64,000 bases of DNA from Nonomuraea pusilla (GCF_900109355.1 NZ_FOBF01000025.1:1-64000); one strand, 5' to 3'. Shown: positions 46,984 to 56,762, counted from the first letter of the stretch. The notes: a model not told the origin generated them from the sequence alone. Numbers and translations are program-made.

Positions 46984-48018
46984 CTAGCTCCTTCGGGCCC
47001 GGAGCACCCGGTCGAAGCTCACGGCTCCGAGGATCAGCGCCCCCTGTACGACCTGCTGGTAGATGGTATCCCAGCCCAGCAGGTTGAAGCCGTTGCCGAT
47101 CAGCGTGATGAGCAGCACGCCGACCAGGCCGCGCCAGATGGCGCCCTCGCCGCCGAGCACGCTGGTGCCGCCCACGACGGCTGCCGCGATCGCCGTCAGC
47201 TCCATGCCGGTGGCCATGCTCGCCTGGGCGGAGCCGCCGCGCGCGGCCAGGACGAGCCCGGCCAGCGCCGCGCACACGCCGCTGATGGCGAAGACGGCGA
47301 CCCGGACCGAGCCGACCCTGATGCCGGACAGGCGGGCGGCCTCCTCGTTGCCGCCGACGGCGTACACGCGGCGGCCGAACGTCGTCCTGGACAGCAGCAC
47401 CCAGCAGACCGCGGCGACCGCGAGGAACAGCAGGGAGGACGCGGTGACGCCGCCGAGCACGGTGGGCCAGCTCAGCGCCTGGAACGCCTGGAGGCGGTCC
47501 TCCGGCGGGTAGACGATGGCCCCGGCGGTGAGGATGACGGCCAGGCCCCGGTACATGATGCTGAGCGCGAGCGTCGCGATGAACGAGTGGACCTTCACCG
47601 TCACCACGATCAGGCCGTTGACGGCCCCGAGCAGCGCGCCGACGGCCACCGCCGCGACGACGCCGGCCGGCACCCCGGCGTGCGTGGTGACGACGACCGC
47701 CACGATGGCCGACACGGCCAGGACGGCGGTGATGGACAGGTCGAACGCGCCCGAGATGATGACGACGGTCGCGGCGCAGGCCAGCAGCCCGACCACCGCG
47801 GCCTGGTCGAGCAGGTTGACCAGGTTGCCGGTGGTGAGGAAGGTCCCCGTCGTCAGCGACAGGGCGACCACGATCGCCGCCACGCTGAGCACGATCCCGA
47901 AGTCGTGCAGCCTGGTGAACCTGCGCGCCGCGGCCCTGCCGCCGGCCTGCCCGGCCGTCTGCGGCACGGACTCCGTGTCGGGGCCGGTCTCGGGGCCGGT
48001 GTCAGCGGTGGTCGTCAT
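46984..48018 (-). CDS. RbsC-type ABC transporter permease
   Basis: A 344-residue permease with eight to ten helices, of the ribose/galactose branch (BPD_transp_2): LLDQAAVVGLLACAATVVIISGAFDLS, TVKVHSFIATLALSIMYRGLA, YAVGGNEEAARLSGIRVG. It has a Pro/Thr-rich 35-residue head. It overlaps the ATPase gene by 4 bp. With the next two genes it forms a complete importer, most likely for a nucleoside- or ribose-like compound. Confidence 0.9.
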   Translation of the reverse strand: MTTTADTGPETGPDTESVPQTAGQAGGRAAARRFTRLHDFGIVLSVAAIVVALSLTTGTFLTTGNLVNLLDQAAVVGLLACAATVVIISGAFDLSITAVLAVSAIVAVVVTTHAGVPAGVVAAVAVGALLGAVNGLIVVTVKVHSFIATLALSIMYRGLAVILTAGAIVYPPEDRLQAFQALSWPTVLGGVTASSLLFLAVAAVCWVLLSRTTFGRRVYAVGGNEEAARLSGIRVGSVRVAVFAISGVCAALAGLVLAARGGSAQASMATGMELTAIAAAVVGGTSVLGGEGAIWRGLVGVLLITLIGNGFNLLGWDTIYQQVVQGALILGAVSFDRVLRARRS

Positions 48019-49655
48019 GGGCGCTCCTCTGCGCTGGTCGCGATGCCCGGGGCCGCGGTGTCCGGGGTCACGGTGTCCGGGGTCGGGGTGTCCGGGATGG
48101 TGGTGTCTTGGGGGTGGGGGGCGGGCGGGCCGCCGGGGGCGGGGCCGTCGTCGGGTGGCGCGTCGTCCGCGAAGGCCAGGGCGAGGACGCGCTCGCGGGT
48201 CGCCTCGCCGCGCGCGAACTCGGCGACCATCCGGCCGTGCCGCATGACGAGCACGCGGTGCGACAGCCCCAGCACCTCCTCCACCTCGGACGACACCACG
48301 AGCACCCCCATGCCGTCGGCGGCCAGGTCGACGAGGAGGCGGTGGATCTGGCTCTTGGCGGCGACGTCCACGCCCCTGGTGGGCTCGTCGACCAGCAGCA
48401 CCCGGGGGCGGTCCATGAGCCACTTGCCGAACAGCACCTTCTGCTGGTTGCCGCCGGACAGCGTCCAGACCGGGCCGCCCAGGTCGGAGCCGCGCACGTC
48501 GAGGTCGCGCAGCATCGCACCGGCCGCCTCGCCCTCGGCGCGGGACCTGACGAACCCGGCGAGCTGCCGCCCGCCGAGGCCGGCCAGGGCGACGTTCTCC
48601 CGCACGGACCGGCCGAGCAAGAGCCCCTGGTCCTTGCGCGACTCGGGCACCATCGCCAGGCCCGCCCGCATCGCGCGTGACGGCGAGCCGGGCGGCACCT
48701 CCTCGCCCTCGACCTCGACCGTGCCGCCGTCGCGCGGGTCGGCGCCGAACAGCGCCCGCAGCGTCTCGGACCGGCCGCTGCCGACCAGCCCGGCGACGCC
48801 CACGATCTCGCCCGCGCGGACGTCGAGCGACACCCCGCGCACGGCGTCGCCGCGCCGCAGGTCGCGGGCGCGCAGCAGCACGGGAGCGGTGGCGGGCACG
48901 GGCACGGGCTCGGGGTAGAGCAGGTCGAGCGGCCGGCCCACCATGTGCCGTACGAGGCTGCCGGGCGTCTGCTCGGACGCGGGCCCGGTCATGACGTGCC
49001 GGCCGTCGCGCAGCACGGTGACGTCGTCGCAGATCGACAGCACCTCCTCCAGGAAGTGCGAGATGAGCACCACGGCCGCGCCGGCCGCCGCGAGGTCGCG
49101 CACGACGGCGAGCAGGCGGTCCGTCTCGGTCTTGGTCAGCAGCGCGGTGGGCTCGTCCATGCCGATGACCGACGCGCCGGACGCCAGCGCCCGCAGGATC
49201 TCCACCTGCTGCCTGGCCGCCAGCGGCAGCTCCCCGACGAGCGCGGACGGGTCGATGTCGAACCCGGTGCGCTCCACCAGCCGGTCGAAGGCGGCGGCGT
49301 CGCCCCGCCGCGACCGCCAGCCGAACCGGTGGCGCCACCTGCCGAGGTAGACGTTGTCGAGCACGGTCATGGCGGGCACCAGGGCGAGTTCCTGCGAGAT
49401 GAGCGCGAACCCGTGGCGCAGCGCGTCCCTGGGGGAGCCGACCGGGATCGGCCTGCCGTCGAGCAGGATCCTGCCGGTGTCGGGCGCGACCGCCCCGCAC
49501 ACGGCCTTGAGCAGCGTCGACTTGCCGGCGCCGTTCTCGCCGAGCAGGCCGTGGACGCGGCCCCCGTGCAGGGTGAAGGACACGTCGCGCAGCACGGGCA
49601 CGCCGCCGTAGGCCTTGCCGAAGCCTTCCAGGTCGATCCTGACGGGCTGGGACAT
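48015..49655 (-). CDS. RbsA-type ABC transporter ATPase with two nucleotide-binding domains
   Basis: A 546-residue duplicated ATPase. Domain 1 has Walker A GENGAGKSTLLKAV, a signature reduced to LPLAARQQVEILRAL and Walker B VIGMDEPTALL. Domain 2 has a degenerate Walker A (GLVGSGRSETLRAL), signature LSGGNQQKVLFGKWL and Walker B VLLVDEPTRGVD. This asymmetry is normal for sugar ATPases of the RbsA class. A Pro/Asp/Thr-rich repeat closes the C-terminus. AAAGGAGGT lies before ATG 49655. Confidence 0.92.
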   Translation of the reverse strand: MSQPVRIDLEGFGKAYGGVPVLRDVSFTLHGGRVHGLLGENGAGKSTLLKAVCGAVAPDTGRILLDGRPIPVGSPRDALRHGFALISQELALVPAMTVLDNVYLGRWRHRFGWRSRRGDAAAFDRLVERTGFDIDPSALVGELPLAARQQVEILRALASGASVIGMDEPTALLTKTETDRLLAVVRDLAAAGAAVVLISHFLEEVLSICDDVTVLRDGRHVMTGPASEQTPGSLVRHMVGRPLDLLYPEPVPVPATAPVLLRARDLRRGDAVRGVSLDVRAGEIVGVAGLVGSGRSETLRALFGADPRDGGTVEVEGEEVPPGSPSRAMRAGLAMVPESRKDQGLLLGRSVRENVALAGLGGRQLAGFVRSRAEGEAAGAMLRDLDVRGSDLGGPVWTLSGGNQQKVLFGKWLMDRPRVLLVDEPTRGVDVAAKSQIHRLLVDLAADGMGVLVVSSEVEEVLGLSHRVLVMRHGRMVAEFARGEATRERVLALAFADDAPPDDGPAPGGPPAPHPQDTTIPDTPTPDTVTPDTAAPGIATSAEERP

Positions 49656-49695
49656 CGGTTCGACCTCCTTTCGAGCGTTGTCGGGCGGTTCGCTG

Positions 49696-50724
49696 CTACT
49701 CGTCGTACTCGCCCTGGACGCCGGCGAGGGCGTCCTTCGTGCCCTTGCCGCCGCCGGGTGCGAGCGAGGTCTCGCTGTTGGTCTCCGACACATTCTGGCC
49801 GCGCGCCTTCGCCAGGCCGAGTTCGGCGGCCTTGGCCCCTGCCGTCCTCTCCGGCAGGCAGTACGTGGCGAACCAGCGGCCCTCCTGCACCGCCCGCACC
49901 GCCTGGCGGGAGCCGCCGTTGCCGACCAGCAGCACGTCCTTGCCCTTGAGCACGCTCTCGGCGCCCGCGACGGCCTGGGACGAGCCGATGACGACGTCCA
50001 CGCCCGGCTGGGACTGCAGGACGTCCTGCATGGCCTTGCGGCCGCTCTCCTTGGTGTAGCCGCCCTCGACGCGGGCGGCCAGCTTCACACCGGGCTCGGC
50101 GGTCAGCGCCTTGACGGCGGCCTCGGTGCGGGCGTTGTCGAGCGGCAGCGACTTGAACCCCTCGAGGTAGGCGACCTCGCACGGGTCGAGCTTCCTGCTG
50201 CGGCAGGCGGCCACGCCCAGCTCGCCGAGCACACGGCCGTTGTCCGTGGGCACGTCGATCAGCGTGATCACCCCCGGCACCTGCGACTCGGCCGTGTCGT
50301 AGCGGGTGCCGACCGGGGTGAACTCGGCGACGACCGTGATGCCGGCCGCGACGGCCTGCTTGACCGCGGGCACCACGGCCGCGCCGTCGTTGGCCTGGAC
50401 GACGAACACGTCGAAGCGCTTGGACGTCACGGCGTCCTGGATCTGCTGGACCTGCGTCTGGGCGTCGAAGTTGGGGTCGAAGAACTCGGCCTCGGCGTCG
50501 TGCGCCTTGGCGTACTCCTCGATGCCCGCCCAGGTGGCGGAGGCGAACGCGTTGGCGCGGGCGAAGCCGAAGAAGGCGATGCGCTTGTGCCCGCCCGCCG
50601 TCGCGGACGTCCCCGCGGCCGGGCTCCCCGCGGCGGTGCCGGTGGCGGGCGCGACGCACGCCGTGGTCAGGCCGAGCAGTCCGGCGAGGACGCCGGCGGC
50701 GAGTCCGGTTGTCGTGGTCTTCAT
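49696..50724 (-). CDS. Periplasmic-binding-protein-like lipoprotein, RbsB type
   Basis: A 342-residue lipoprotein: signal peptide MKTTTTGLAAGVLAGLLGL, lipobox LTTAC, a Gly/Ala/Thr linker, then a type 1 binding fold (KRIAFFGFARANAFASATWA; FDVFVVQANDGAAVVPAVKQA; VDVVIGSSQAVAGAES). It should bind the ligand outside the membrane for the RbsA/RbsC-like pair. ATG 50724 follows GGAGGAG. First gene of the operon, divergent from hyuA. Confidence 0.9.
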   Translation of the reverse strand: MKTTTTGLAAGVLAGLLGLTTACVAPATGTAAGSPAAGTSATAGGHKRIAFFGFARANAFASATWAGIEEYAKAHDAEAEFFDPNFDAQTQVQQIQDAVTSKRFDVFVVQANDGAAVVPAVKQAVAAGITVVAEFTPVGTRYDTAESQVPGVITLIDVPTDNGRVLGELGVAACRSRKLDPCEVAYLEGFKSLPLDNARTEAAVKALTAEPGVKLAARVEGGYTKESGRKAMQDVLQSQPGVDVVIGSSQAVAGAESVLKGKDVLLVGNGGSRQAVRAVQEGRWFATYCLPERTAGAKAAELGLAKARGQNVSETNSETSLAPGGGKGTKDALAGVQGEYDE

Positions 50725-50794
50725 GGGTGCTCCTCCGAGCGGTTCGTACGGTGGCCGGCGCCGCCCCCCACGACGTGGCAGCAACTGTAGGAAC

Positions 50795-50880
50795 GTCCCC
50801 GGCACCCGACTGGGCGCGGCGCACAGTGAGCGGCGGCGCCGCTGTGCGCGGCGCCCCCCGCCCCGGGAGGTGCCGGGGAC
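50795..50880. promoter_or_regulatory. Nested inverted repeat in the divergent promoter region
   Basis: GTCCCCGGCACC (50795-50806) pairs perfectly with GGTGCCGGGGAC (50869-50880). Inside it, GCGCACAG (50819-50826) pairs with CTGTGCGC (50842-50849). It occupies the middle of the 280-bp gap between the transporter operon and hyuAB. It could be an operator pair or a bidirectional hairpin. Confidence 0.6.
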
Positions 50881-51004
50881 ACGCTAGGCCCGCCGCCCGT
50901 TCCAGCCGGCGATGCGCGGGGCCGCCGCACCGGCGACAGCGCACCGTCGAGCAGGGCACCATGCGACAGGCACCACATGACGGCAGGAAGGAAGCCACAA
51001 CGGC

Positions 51005-53068
51005 ATGAACGACACCAGCAGGCTGGCCATCGACGTCGGAGGCACGTTCACCGACGTGGTGGAGCTGATCCCGGAGACCGGGGAGCTGCGCTTCGACAAG
51101 GTCCCGACGACGCCCGACGCGCCCACGACCGGCGTGATGGACGCCTTCGGCGTGGCCCGCGCCCCGGTGCCGGCCATCGGCATGTTCACCCACGGCACCA
51201 CGCTCGGGCTGAACGCGCTGCTCACCCGCACCGGCGCCCGCACCGCCGTGATCGGGACACGCGGCTTCCGCGACGTCTACCTCCTCGGCCGCACCGACCG
51301 CAGGACGAACTACGACATCACCTTCCGCAAGCCGCCGGCGCTGCTCGAACGCTACGACACGTTCGAGGTGACCGAGCGCAGCCTGTTCGACGGCTCGGTG
51401 CACACGCCCTTCGACGACGAGGACGCCCGCCGCGTCGCCCGCGAGGTCGCGCGGCGCGGCTACCAGTCGGTGGCCGTGGCGTTCCTGCACTCCTACGCCA
51501 ACCCCGCCCACGAGCTGCGGATGCGCGAGATCCTCGCCGAGGAGGCGCCGGACGTCGCCGTCACGCTGTCGCACGAGCTGTCGCGCGAGTACCGCGAGTA
51601 CGAGCGCACCAGCACCGCCGTGCTCGACGCGTACGTCAAGCCCATCGTCCGCCGCTACCTGCACACGCTGGAGGGCGAGCTGGCCGCGGGCGGCTTCGAG
51701 GGGCGCTTCCTCATGACGCGTTCCGGCGGCGGCGCGATGACCGCCGCCTCGGCCCGCGAGCAGCCGGTGAGCCTCATCCTGTCCGGCCCGGCGGGCGGCG
51801 TCATCGGCGCGGCCGCGCTGTCCAGGACGCTCGGCGAGCCCAACCTCATCACCATCGACATGGGCGGCACCAGCCTCGACGCGTCCCTGATCCTCGACCA
51901 CGAGCCGGTGCTCTACCAGGGGGCCGAGTTCGAGGGGCTGCCCATCAACACGCCGTCCCTCTACATCCACACCATCGGCGCGGGCGGCGGCTCCATCGCC
52001 TGGCTGGACGGGGCGGGCGCGCTCCAGGTGGGGCCGCAGAGCGCGGGCGCCGCGCCCGGCCCCGCCTGCTACGGGCGCGGCGGCACCGTCCCGACCTTCA
52101 CCGACGCCGCGCTGACCCTCGGCTACCTCGGCACCGGCACCCCGCTCGGCGGCAGGCTCACGCTCGACGCCGGGCTGGCCGACAAGGCGCTGCAGCCCAT
52201 CGCGGCCGAGCTCGGCATGACCGTCAAGGCCCTCGCGCGGGGCATCGTCAGGATCTCCAACACCAAGATCATGGGCGCGGTGCGGGCCATCACCGTCGAG
52301 CTGGGGCGCGACCCGAAGGACTTCGCGCTGCTGTCGTTCGGCGGCGGCGGCGGGCTGGTGGCCGTCGAGGTGGCGCGCGAACTGGGCATCCCCACCGTGA
52401 TCGTCCCGCCGGGCCAGGGCGCGTTCTCCGCGTTCGGCATGCTGATGGCCGACGTCCAGCACGACTTCGCCCGCACGTCCGTCGCGCCGCTCGCCGCGCT
52501 CGACCCGTCCGGCGTCGAGGCCGTGTACGGCGAGATGGAGCGCGAGGCCCGCGCCCAGCTCGCCGCCGAGGGCTTCGACGGCGACCGGGTGACCCTGACC
52601 CGCTCGCTCGACGTCCGCTACGCCGGGCAGGAGCACTCCGTCACCGTCGCCTACCCGGAAGACCCAGGCTCCGCCATGGCCGACCTGGTCGCCGGCGCCT
52701 TCGCCCGGCTGCACGAGCGCCAGTACGGCCACACCATGGCCGACCCGGTCGAGGTGACCACGCTGCGCCTGCGCGCCACCGGCTCCGTGGACAAGCCCGC
52801 GCTGCCGAGGATCGCCGAACGCCCGCCCGGCGCCGCCCTCCGGCCCGAGGGCGCCCGCCCCGTCTACCTGTCCGAGGACCGGCCCGCCGTCGGCTACGCC
52901 CTGTACACCCGGGAGACGCTGCTGGCCGGCGACGTCATCGAGGGCCCCGCGGTGATCGCCGAGCACACCGCCACCTCCGTCATCCACGCCGGTGACACCC
53001 TCAGGGTCGGCCCGCACGGCGAGATGGTCATTTCCGTCGGCTCCGCGACCAGGGAGGTCACCCGATGA
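51005..53068 (+). CDS. hyuA: Hydantoinase/oxoprolinase subunit A
   Basis: A 687-residue protein with the full N-terminal phosphate loop LAIDVGGTFTDVVELIPETGE, the Hydantoinase_A core (TRSGGGAMTAASAREQPVS, LSGPAGGVIGAAALSR, IDMGGTSLDASLI) and the C-terminal acetone-carboxylase-like domain. With subunit B it hydrolyses cyclic amides (hydantoins, 5-oxoproline) using ATP. ATG 51005 follows AGGAAGG at long spacing. The stop overlaps hyuB as ATGA. Confidence 0.9.
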   Translation: MNDTSRLAIDVGGTFTDVVELIPETGELRFDKVPTTPDAPTTGVMDAFGVARAPVPAIGMFTHGTTLGLNALLTRTGARTAVIGTRGFRDVYLLGRTDRRTNYDITFRKPPALLERYDTFEVTERSLFDGSVHTPFDDEDARRVAREVARRGYQSVAVAFLHSYANPAHELRMREILAEEAPDVAVTLSHELSREYREYERTSTAVLDAYVKPIVRRYLHTLEGELAAGGFEGRFLMTRSGGGAMTAASAREQPVSLILSGPAGGVIGAAALSRTLGEPNLITIDMGGTSLDASLILDHEPVLYQGAEFEGLPINTPSLYIHTIGAGGGSIAWLDGAGALQVGPQSAGAAPGPACYGRGGTVPTFTDAALTLGYLGTGTPLGGRLTLDAGLADKALQPIAAELGMTVKALARGIVRISNTKIMGAVRAITVELGRDPKDFALLSFGGGGGLVAVEVARELGIPTVIVPPGQGAFSAFGMLMADVQHDFARTSVAPLAALDPSGVEAVYGEMEREARAQLAAEGFDGDRVTLTRSLDVRYAGQEHSVTVAYPEDPGSAMADLVAGAFARLHERQYGHTMADPVEVTTLRLRATGSVDKPALPRIAERPPGAALRPEGARPVYLSEDRPAVGYALYTRETLLAGDVIEGPAVIAEHTATSVIHAGDTLRVGPHGEMVISVGSATREVTR

Positions 53069-54786
53069 GCGACTCCATCACCACCGAGATCATCCGGCAC
53101 GGCCTGCTCGCCGCCGCGGAGGAGATGGCCCGCAACCTCTGCAGGACCGCCTACAACACCGTCGTGTACGAGATCCACGACTACGGCATCGGCATCCACG
53201 ACGCCTCCGGCGACGTCGTGGCCGACGCGCCCGGCATCGCCGTCTTCACCCGCGGCAACGACCACGGCATCAAGAAGGCCGTCGAGTTCCTTGGCGCGGA
53301 CGCGCTGGAGCCCGGCGACGTGATCATCCTCAACTACCCGTACTGGTCGTCGGCGCACACGCTCGACCCGCTGGTGTTCGCGCCGATCCACCACGACGGC
53401 CGCCTCATCGGGTTCGCCTCCTGCCGCGTCCACGTCCTCGACCTGAAGCAGAAGGACCCCGGCTACGTCCTCGACTCGACCGACATGTCGCAGGAGGGGC
53501 TGTTCTTCCCCGCGACGAAGCTGTACCGGGCGGGCGTCCAGAACGACGACGTCTTCAACATCATCCGCTTCAACAGCCGCATGCCGGAACGGACCATCGG
53601 CGACATCCAGGCGCAGGTCTCCGCCTGCGTCACCGGCGTGCGCCGCACCCAGGAGATCGCCGCCAAGTACGGCGCCGGCACGCTCCTGGCCGCCATGGAC
53701 GCCATCAACGACCACGGCGAGAAGCTCGCCAGGCTCGCCCTGGCCAAGCTGCCCAAGGGCACCTGGAGCGCGCACGACTTCGTCGACAGCGACGGCGTCG
53801 ACCTCGACCGCATGATCAGGATGCAGGTCACGGTGACCATCACCGACGACGAGATGGTCATCGACTGGACCGGCAGCGACCGCGACGTCCGGGGCCCCAT
53901 CAACCTGCCCGTCGGCCAGACCGAGGCGTTCTGCAGCCTCATCTTCAAGGCGCTCACCACGCCCGACACCTCGGTCGTCGCGGGCAACTTCCGCCCGATG
54001 CGGGTCATCACCGAGCCCGGCTCCGTCATGCACGCCGTGCCGCCCATGCCCACCTTCACCCTGTGGACCGGCCTCATCGGCGGCGAGGTCGTGCTCAAGG
54101 CGCTCGCCCAGGGCATGCCCGACCGGGTGCCCGCCTGCTCGGGCGGCGACGTCTGCTCGATGATGGGGCTCGGCGTCAACCCGCGCAACGGCGAGCCCTG
54201 GCTGGAGGCCACCAACGAGGCCGTGGGGTTCGGCGCCCACGCCAGGGGCGACGGCGAGGACGGCATCATGCACATCTCCGAGCCCGGCTGCCGCAACAAC
54301 CCGGTCGAGATCCTCGAGACCAAGTCGCCGATGTTCATCGAGTCGTACGGCTACCGCCCCGACACCGGCGGCGCCGGACGCCACCGCGGAGGCGTCGGCG
54401 TCGGCCGCACCTACCGCTTCACCGCGCCGTCCACCGGCATCTGCCTGGTGTACAAGACCAAGACACAGCCGTGGCCGATCGGCGAGGGCCGCCCCGGCGA
54501 CAACAACCACGTCGTGCTCAACCCCGGCACCGACCGCGAGGTCGTGCAGGGCGGCAGCTACAACCTGCTGCAGGCCGGGGACGTCCTCGTCAACAACACC
54601 GGCGGCGGCGGAGGCTACGGCCACCCGTTCGAACGCGAGCCCGAGCGGGTCGCACGGGACGTCCGCAACGGCTTCGTGACCGTCGCCGGCGCCGCCCGCG
54701 ACTACGGTGTCGTCGTGGACCCGGACACCTTCGAGGTCGACGCCGAGGCGACCGCCGCGCTGCGGGCCGCCCCGGCGCCGGCGTGA
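53065..54786 (+). CDS. hyuB: Hydantoinase/oxoprolinase subunit B
   Basis: A 573-residue HyuB protein with ITTEIIRHGLLAAAEEMARN at the start, the DGRLIGFASCRVHVLD-type centre and the C-terminal RPDTGGAGRHRGGVGVGRTYRF block. It is the partner of HyuA. Start 53065 overlaps the previous stop. Together with the amidohydrolase 55 bp downstream it suggests ring opening and further hydrolysis of an imported cyclic amide. Confidence 0.9.
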   Translation: MSDSITTEIIRHGLLAAAEEMARNLCRTAYNTVVYEIHDYGIGIHDASGDVVADAPGIAVFTRGNDHGIKKAVEFLGADALEPGDVIILNYPYWSSAHTLDPLVFAPIHHDGRLIGFASCRVHVLDLKQKDPGYVLDSTDMSQEGLFFPATKLYRAGVQNDDVFNIIRFNSRMPERTIGDIQAQVSACVTGVRRTQEIAAKYGAGTLLAAMDAINDHGEKLARLALAKLPKGTWSAHDFVDSDGVDLDRMIRMQVTVTITDDEMVIDWTGSDRDVRGPINLPVGQTEAFCSLIFKALTTPDTSVVAGNFRPMRVITEPGSVMHAVPPMPTFTLWTGLIGGEVVLKALAQGMPDRVPACSGGDVCSMMGLGVNPRNGEPWLEATNEAVGFGAHARGDGEDGIMHISEPGCRNNPVEILETKSPMFIESYGYRPDTGGAGRHRGGVGVGRTYRFTAPSTGICLVYKTKTQPWPIGEGRPGDNNHVVLNPGTDREVVQGGSYNLLQAGDVLVNNTGGGGGYGHPFEREPERVARDVRNGFVTVAGAARDYGVVVDPDTFEVDAEATAALRAAPAPA

Positions 54787-54841
54787 CCGGCCCGCGCAGC
54801 GACACACCGGACGGCCGGGAACGGCCGGGGAAGAGCGGTAC

Positions 54842-56053
54842 ATGAGCCCGTCCAGCCTCACCATCGTCAACGCGGCCGTCTTCGACGGCTGGTCGGCCGA
54901 GCCCGTCGAGGGCCCCGTGCACGTCGAGGACGGCGTCGTCGTCCAGATCGGCGGCACGGCGCCCGCGAGCGCCGGCCGGGTGATCGACGCCAGGGGCGGC
55001 ACCGTCGTCCCCGGCCTCATCGACGCCCACTTCCACGCCTACGGCGTCGCGCTCGGCCTGATGGAGATCGAGACGGCCCCGCTCAGCTACCTCGCGCTGT
55101 CCGGGGCCAGGCGGCTGGCCGCCGCGCTCGGCCGGGGCTTCACCACCGTCCGCGACGTCGCCGGCGGCGACCCCGGCCTGGCCAAGGCCATCGAGCAGGG
55201 CCTCATCCCGTCGCCCCGCTACCTCTACACCGGCCCGGCCCTCACCCAGACCGGCGGGCACGGCGACCCCCGGCCCGGCGACAGCGACCTGTGCGCCTGC
55301 GGCGGCCACATGGGCGAGATCGTCGACGGCGTCGACCCGCTGCGGCGGGCCGTGCGCGACCGGTTCAGGCGCGGCGCCCACGCCATCAAGATCATGGCAT
55401 CGGGCGGCGTGGTGTCCCTCACCGACCCGATCAGGATCCCGCAGTACTCGCCCGAGGAGGTCCGCGCCGTCACCGGCGAGGCGGCGCGGCGCGGCAGCTA
55501 CGTCGCCGCGCACGCCTACTCGCCCGAGGCGATCGTCCACTCCGTCGAGAACGGCGTCCGCTCCGTCGAGCACGGCAACCTGCTCGACGAGGCGACCGCC
55601 GCCCTCATGGCGGAACGCGGCGCGTACCTCGTGCCGACGCTCGCCACGTACGACGCCATGGACCGCCGCGGCGCCGACGTCGGGCTCGCCCCCGTCTCAC
55701 GCGCCAAGAACGCCGAGGTGCTGGACGCCGGGCGGCGCGCCGTCGAGATCGCCGCGGCGGCCGGGGTGCGCGTCGGCTTCGGCACCGACCTCATGGGCGC
55801 GCTCGACGACGAGCAGCTCAACGGGCTGAGGCTGCAGGCCGAGGTCATGGGGCCGCTCGGGGCGCTGCGCTCGGCCACCTCCGTCAACGCCGACCTGATC
55901 GGCCGCGACGACCTCGGCAGGGTCAGGCCGGGCGCGGTGGCCGACCTGCTCGTCCTCGACGGCGACCCGTTCACCGACCCGTCGGTGCTGTGGGCGGGCC
56001 CGGAACGCCGCACCGTCATCCAGAACGGCACGGTGCTGCCGCCCCTCACCTGA
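54842..56053 (+). CDS. Metal-dependent amidohydrolase, imidazolonepropionase/prolidase type
   Basis: A 403-residue TIM-barrel hydrolase. Metal ligands are in VVPGLIDAHFHAYG (His-x-His), the lysine in AIKIMASGGVVS, His in YVAAHAYSPEA and SVEHGNLLDEA, and Asp in VGFGTDLMGAL. It matches the amidohydrolase-1 group that acts on imides, dipeptides or ring amides. ATG 54842 follows GAAGAGCG. Third gene of the hyuAB operon, 55 bp after hyuB. Exact substrate unknown. Confidence 0.88.
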   Translation: MSPSSLTIVNAAVFDGWSAEPVEGPVHVEDGVVVQIGGTAPASAGRVIDARGGTVVPGLIDAHFHAYGVALGLMEIETAPLSYLALSGARRLAAALGRGFTTVRDVAGGDPGLAKAIEQGLIPSPRYLYTGPALTQTGGHGDPRPGDSDLCACGGHMGEIVDGVDPLRRAVRDRFRRGAHAIKIMASGGVVSLTDPIRIPQYSPEEVRAVTGEAARRGSYVAAHAYSPEAIVHSVENGVRSVEHGNLLDEATAALMAERGAYLVPTLATYDAMDRRGADVGLAPVSRAKNAEVLDAGRRAVEIAAAAGVRVGFGTDLMGALDDEQLNGLRLQAEVMGPLGALRSATSVNADLIGRDDLGRVRPGAVADLLVLDGDPFTDPSVLWAGPERRTVIQNGTVLPPLT

Positions 56054-56159
56054 CCACCCCCGACCCGCCGCCCCCGCCGCACCCCACGGCGAGGGACGGC
56101 GGGGACGGCGCCGTCCGCTGTTCGGCCTCGTCCGCCTCGCCTGCCTCTCGCGGGTGCGG

Positions 56160-56762
56160 TCAGATCCAGCCCTCCTCCCAGGCGCGGTGGGCGGCGGCGT
56201 GCCGCGAGGCGACGCCCAGCTTGGCCATCGCCGACGACAGGTAGTTGCGGACGGTCCCTGGGGCCAGGTTCACCCGCGCGGCGATCTCGCTGATCGGCGC
56301 GCCCGTCCTGGACGCCCGCAGCACCTCCAGCTCCCGGCCGGTCAGCGGGCAGTCGTCCTCCGACAGCGCCGACGCGGCGATCTCGGGATCGACGTAGCGC
56401 CGCCCCGCCGCGACATCCCTGATGATCTCGGCCAGCCTGGACGCGGGCGTCGTCTTCGGCACGAACCCCGACACCCCGGCGCTCAGGGCACGGCGCAGCA
56501 CACCGGGCCTGGCGTGCCGGGTGACGAGGACGATCCGCGTCGACAGCTCCGCCCTGATCTCCTCGGCCGACCACAGCCCGTCGGCGGGCGGCATCTCCAG
56601 GTCGAGCACGGCGACGTCCGGCCGGCGCTCCCTGGCCAGGCGCACCGCCTCGTCCGACGCGGCGGCCTCGGCGACCACGGTCAGGTCGTCCTCCAGGTCC
56701 AGCAGCGCCGCCAGGGCGCCGCGGACGAGGTGCTCGTCGTCGGCGATCAGGATCCGGATCAT
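56160..56762 (-). CDS. LuxR/NarL-type response regulator
   Basis: A 200-residue response regulator. The receiver has the acidic pair DDE at 8-10 and phospho-acceptor Asp54 (VAVLDLEMPPADG), then VTRHARPGVLRRALSAGVSGFVPK. The C-terminal LuxR HTH is LTGRELEVLRASRTGAPISE, IAARVNLAPGTVRNYLSSAM. The subfamily is DesR-like. Its ATG overlaps the kinase stop as ATGA. The probable binding site is the palindrome at 58350-58371 before the kinase gene, which implies self-control. Confidence 0.92.
   Translation of the reverse strand: MIRILIADDEHLVRGALAALLDLEDDLTVVAEAAASDEAVRLARERRPDVAVLDLEMPPADGLWSAEEIRAELSTRIVLVTRHARPGVLRRALSAGVSGFVPKTTPASRLAEIIRDVAAGRRYVDPEIAASALSEDDCPLTGRELEVLRASRTGAPISEIAARVNLAPGTVRNYLSSAMAKLGVASRHAAAHRAWEEGWI

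Noticed and set aside
56103..56116. GGACGGC/GCCGTCC palindrome as a terminator between converging genes
   Set aside because: There is no loop and no U tract; in this GC range such palindromes arise by chance.
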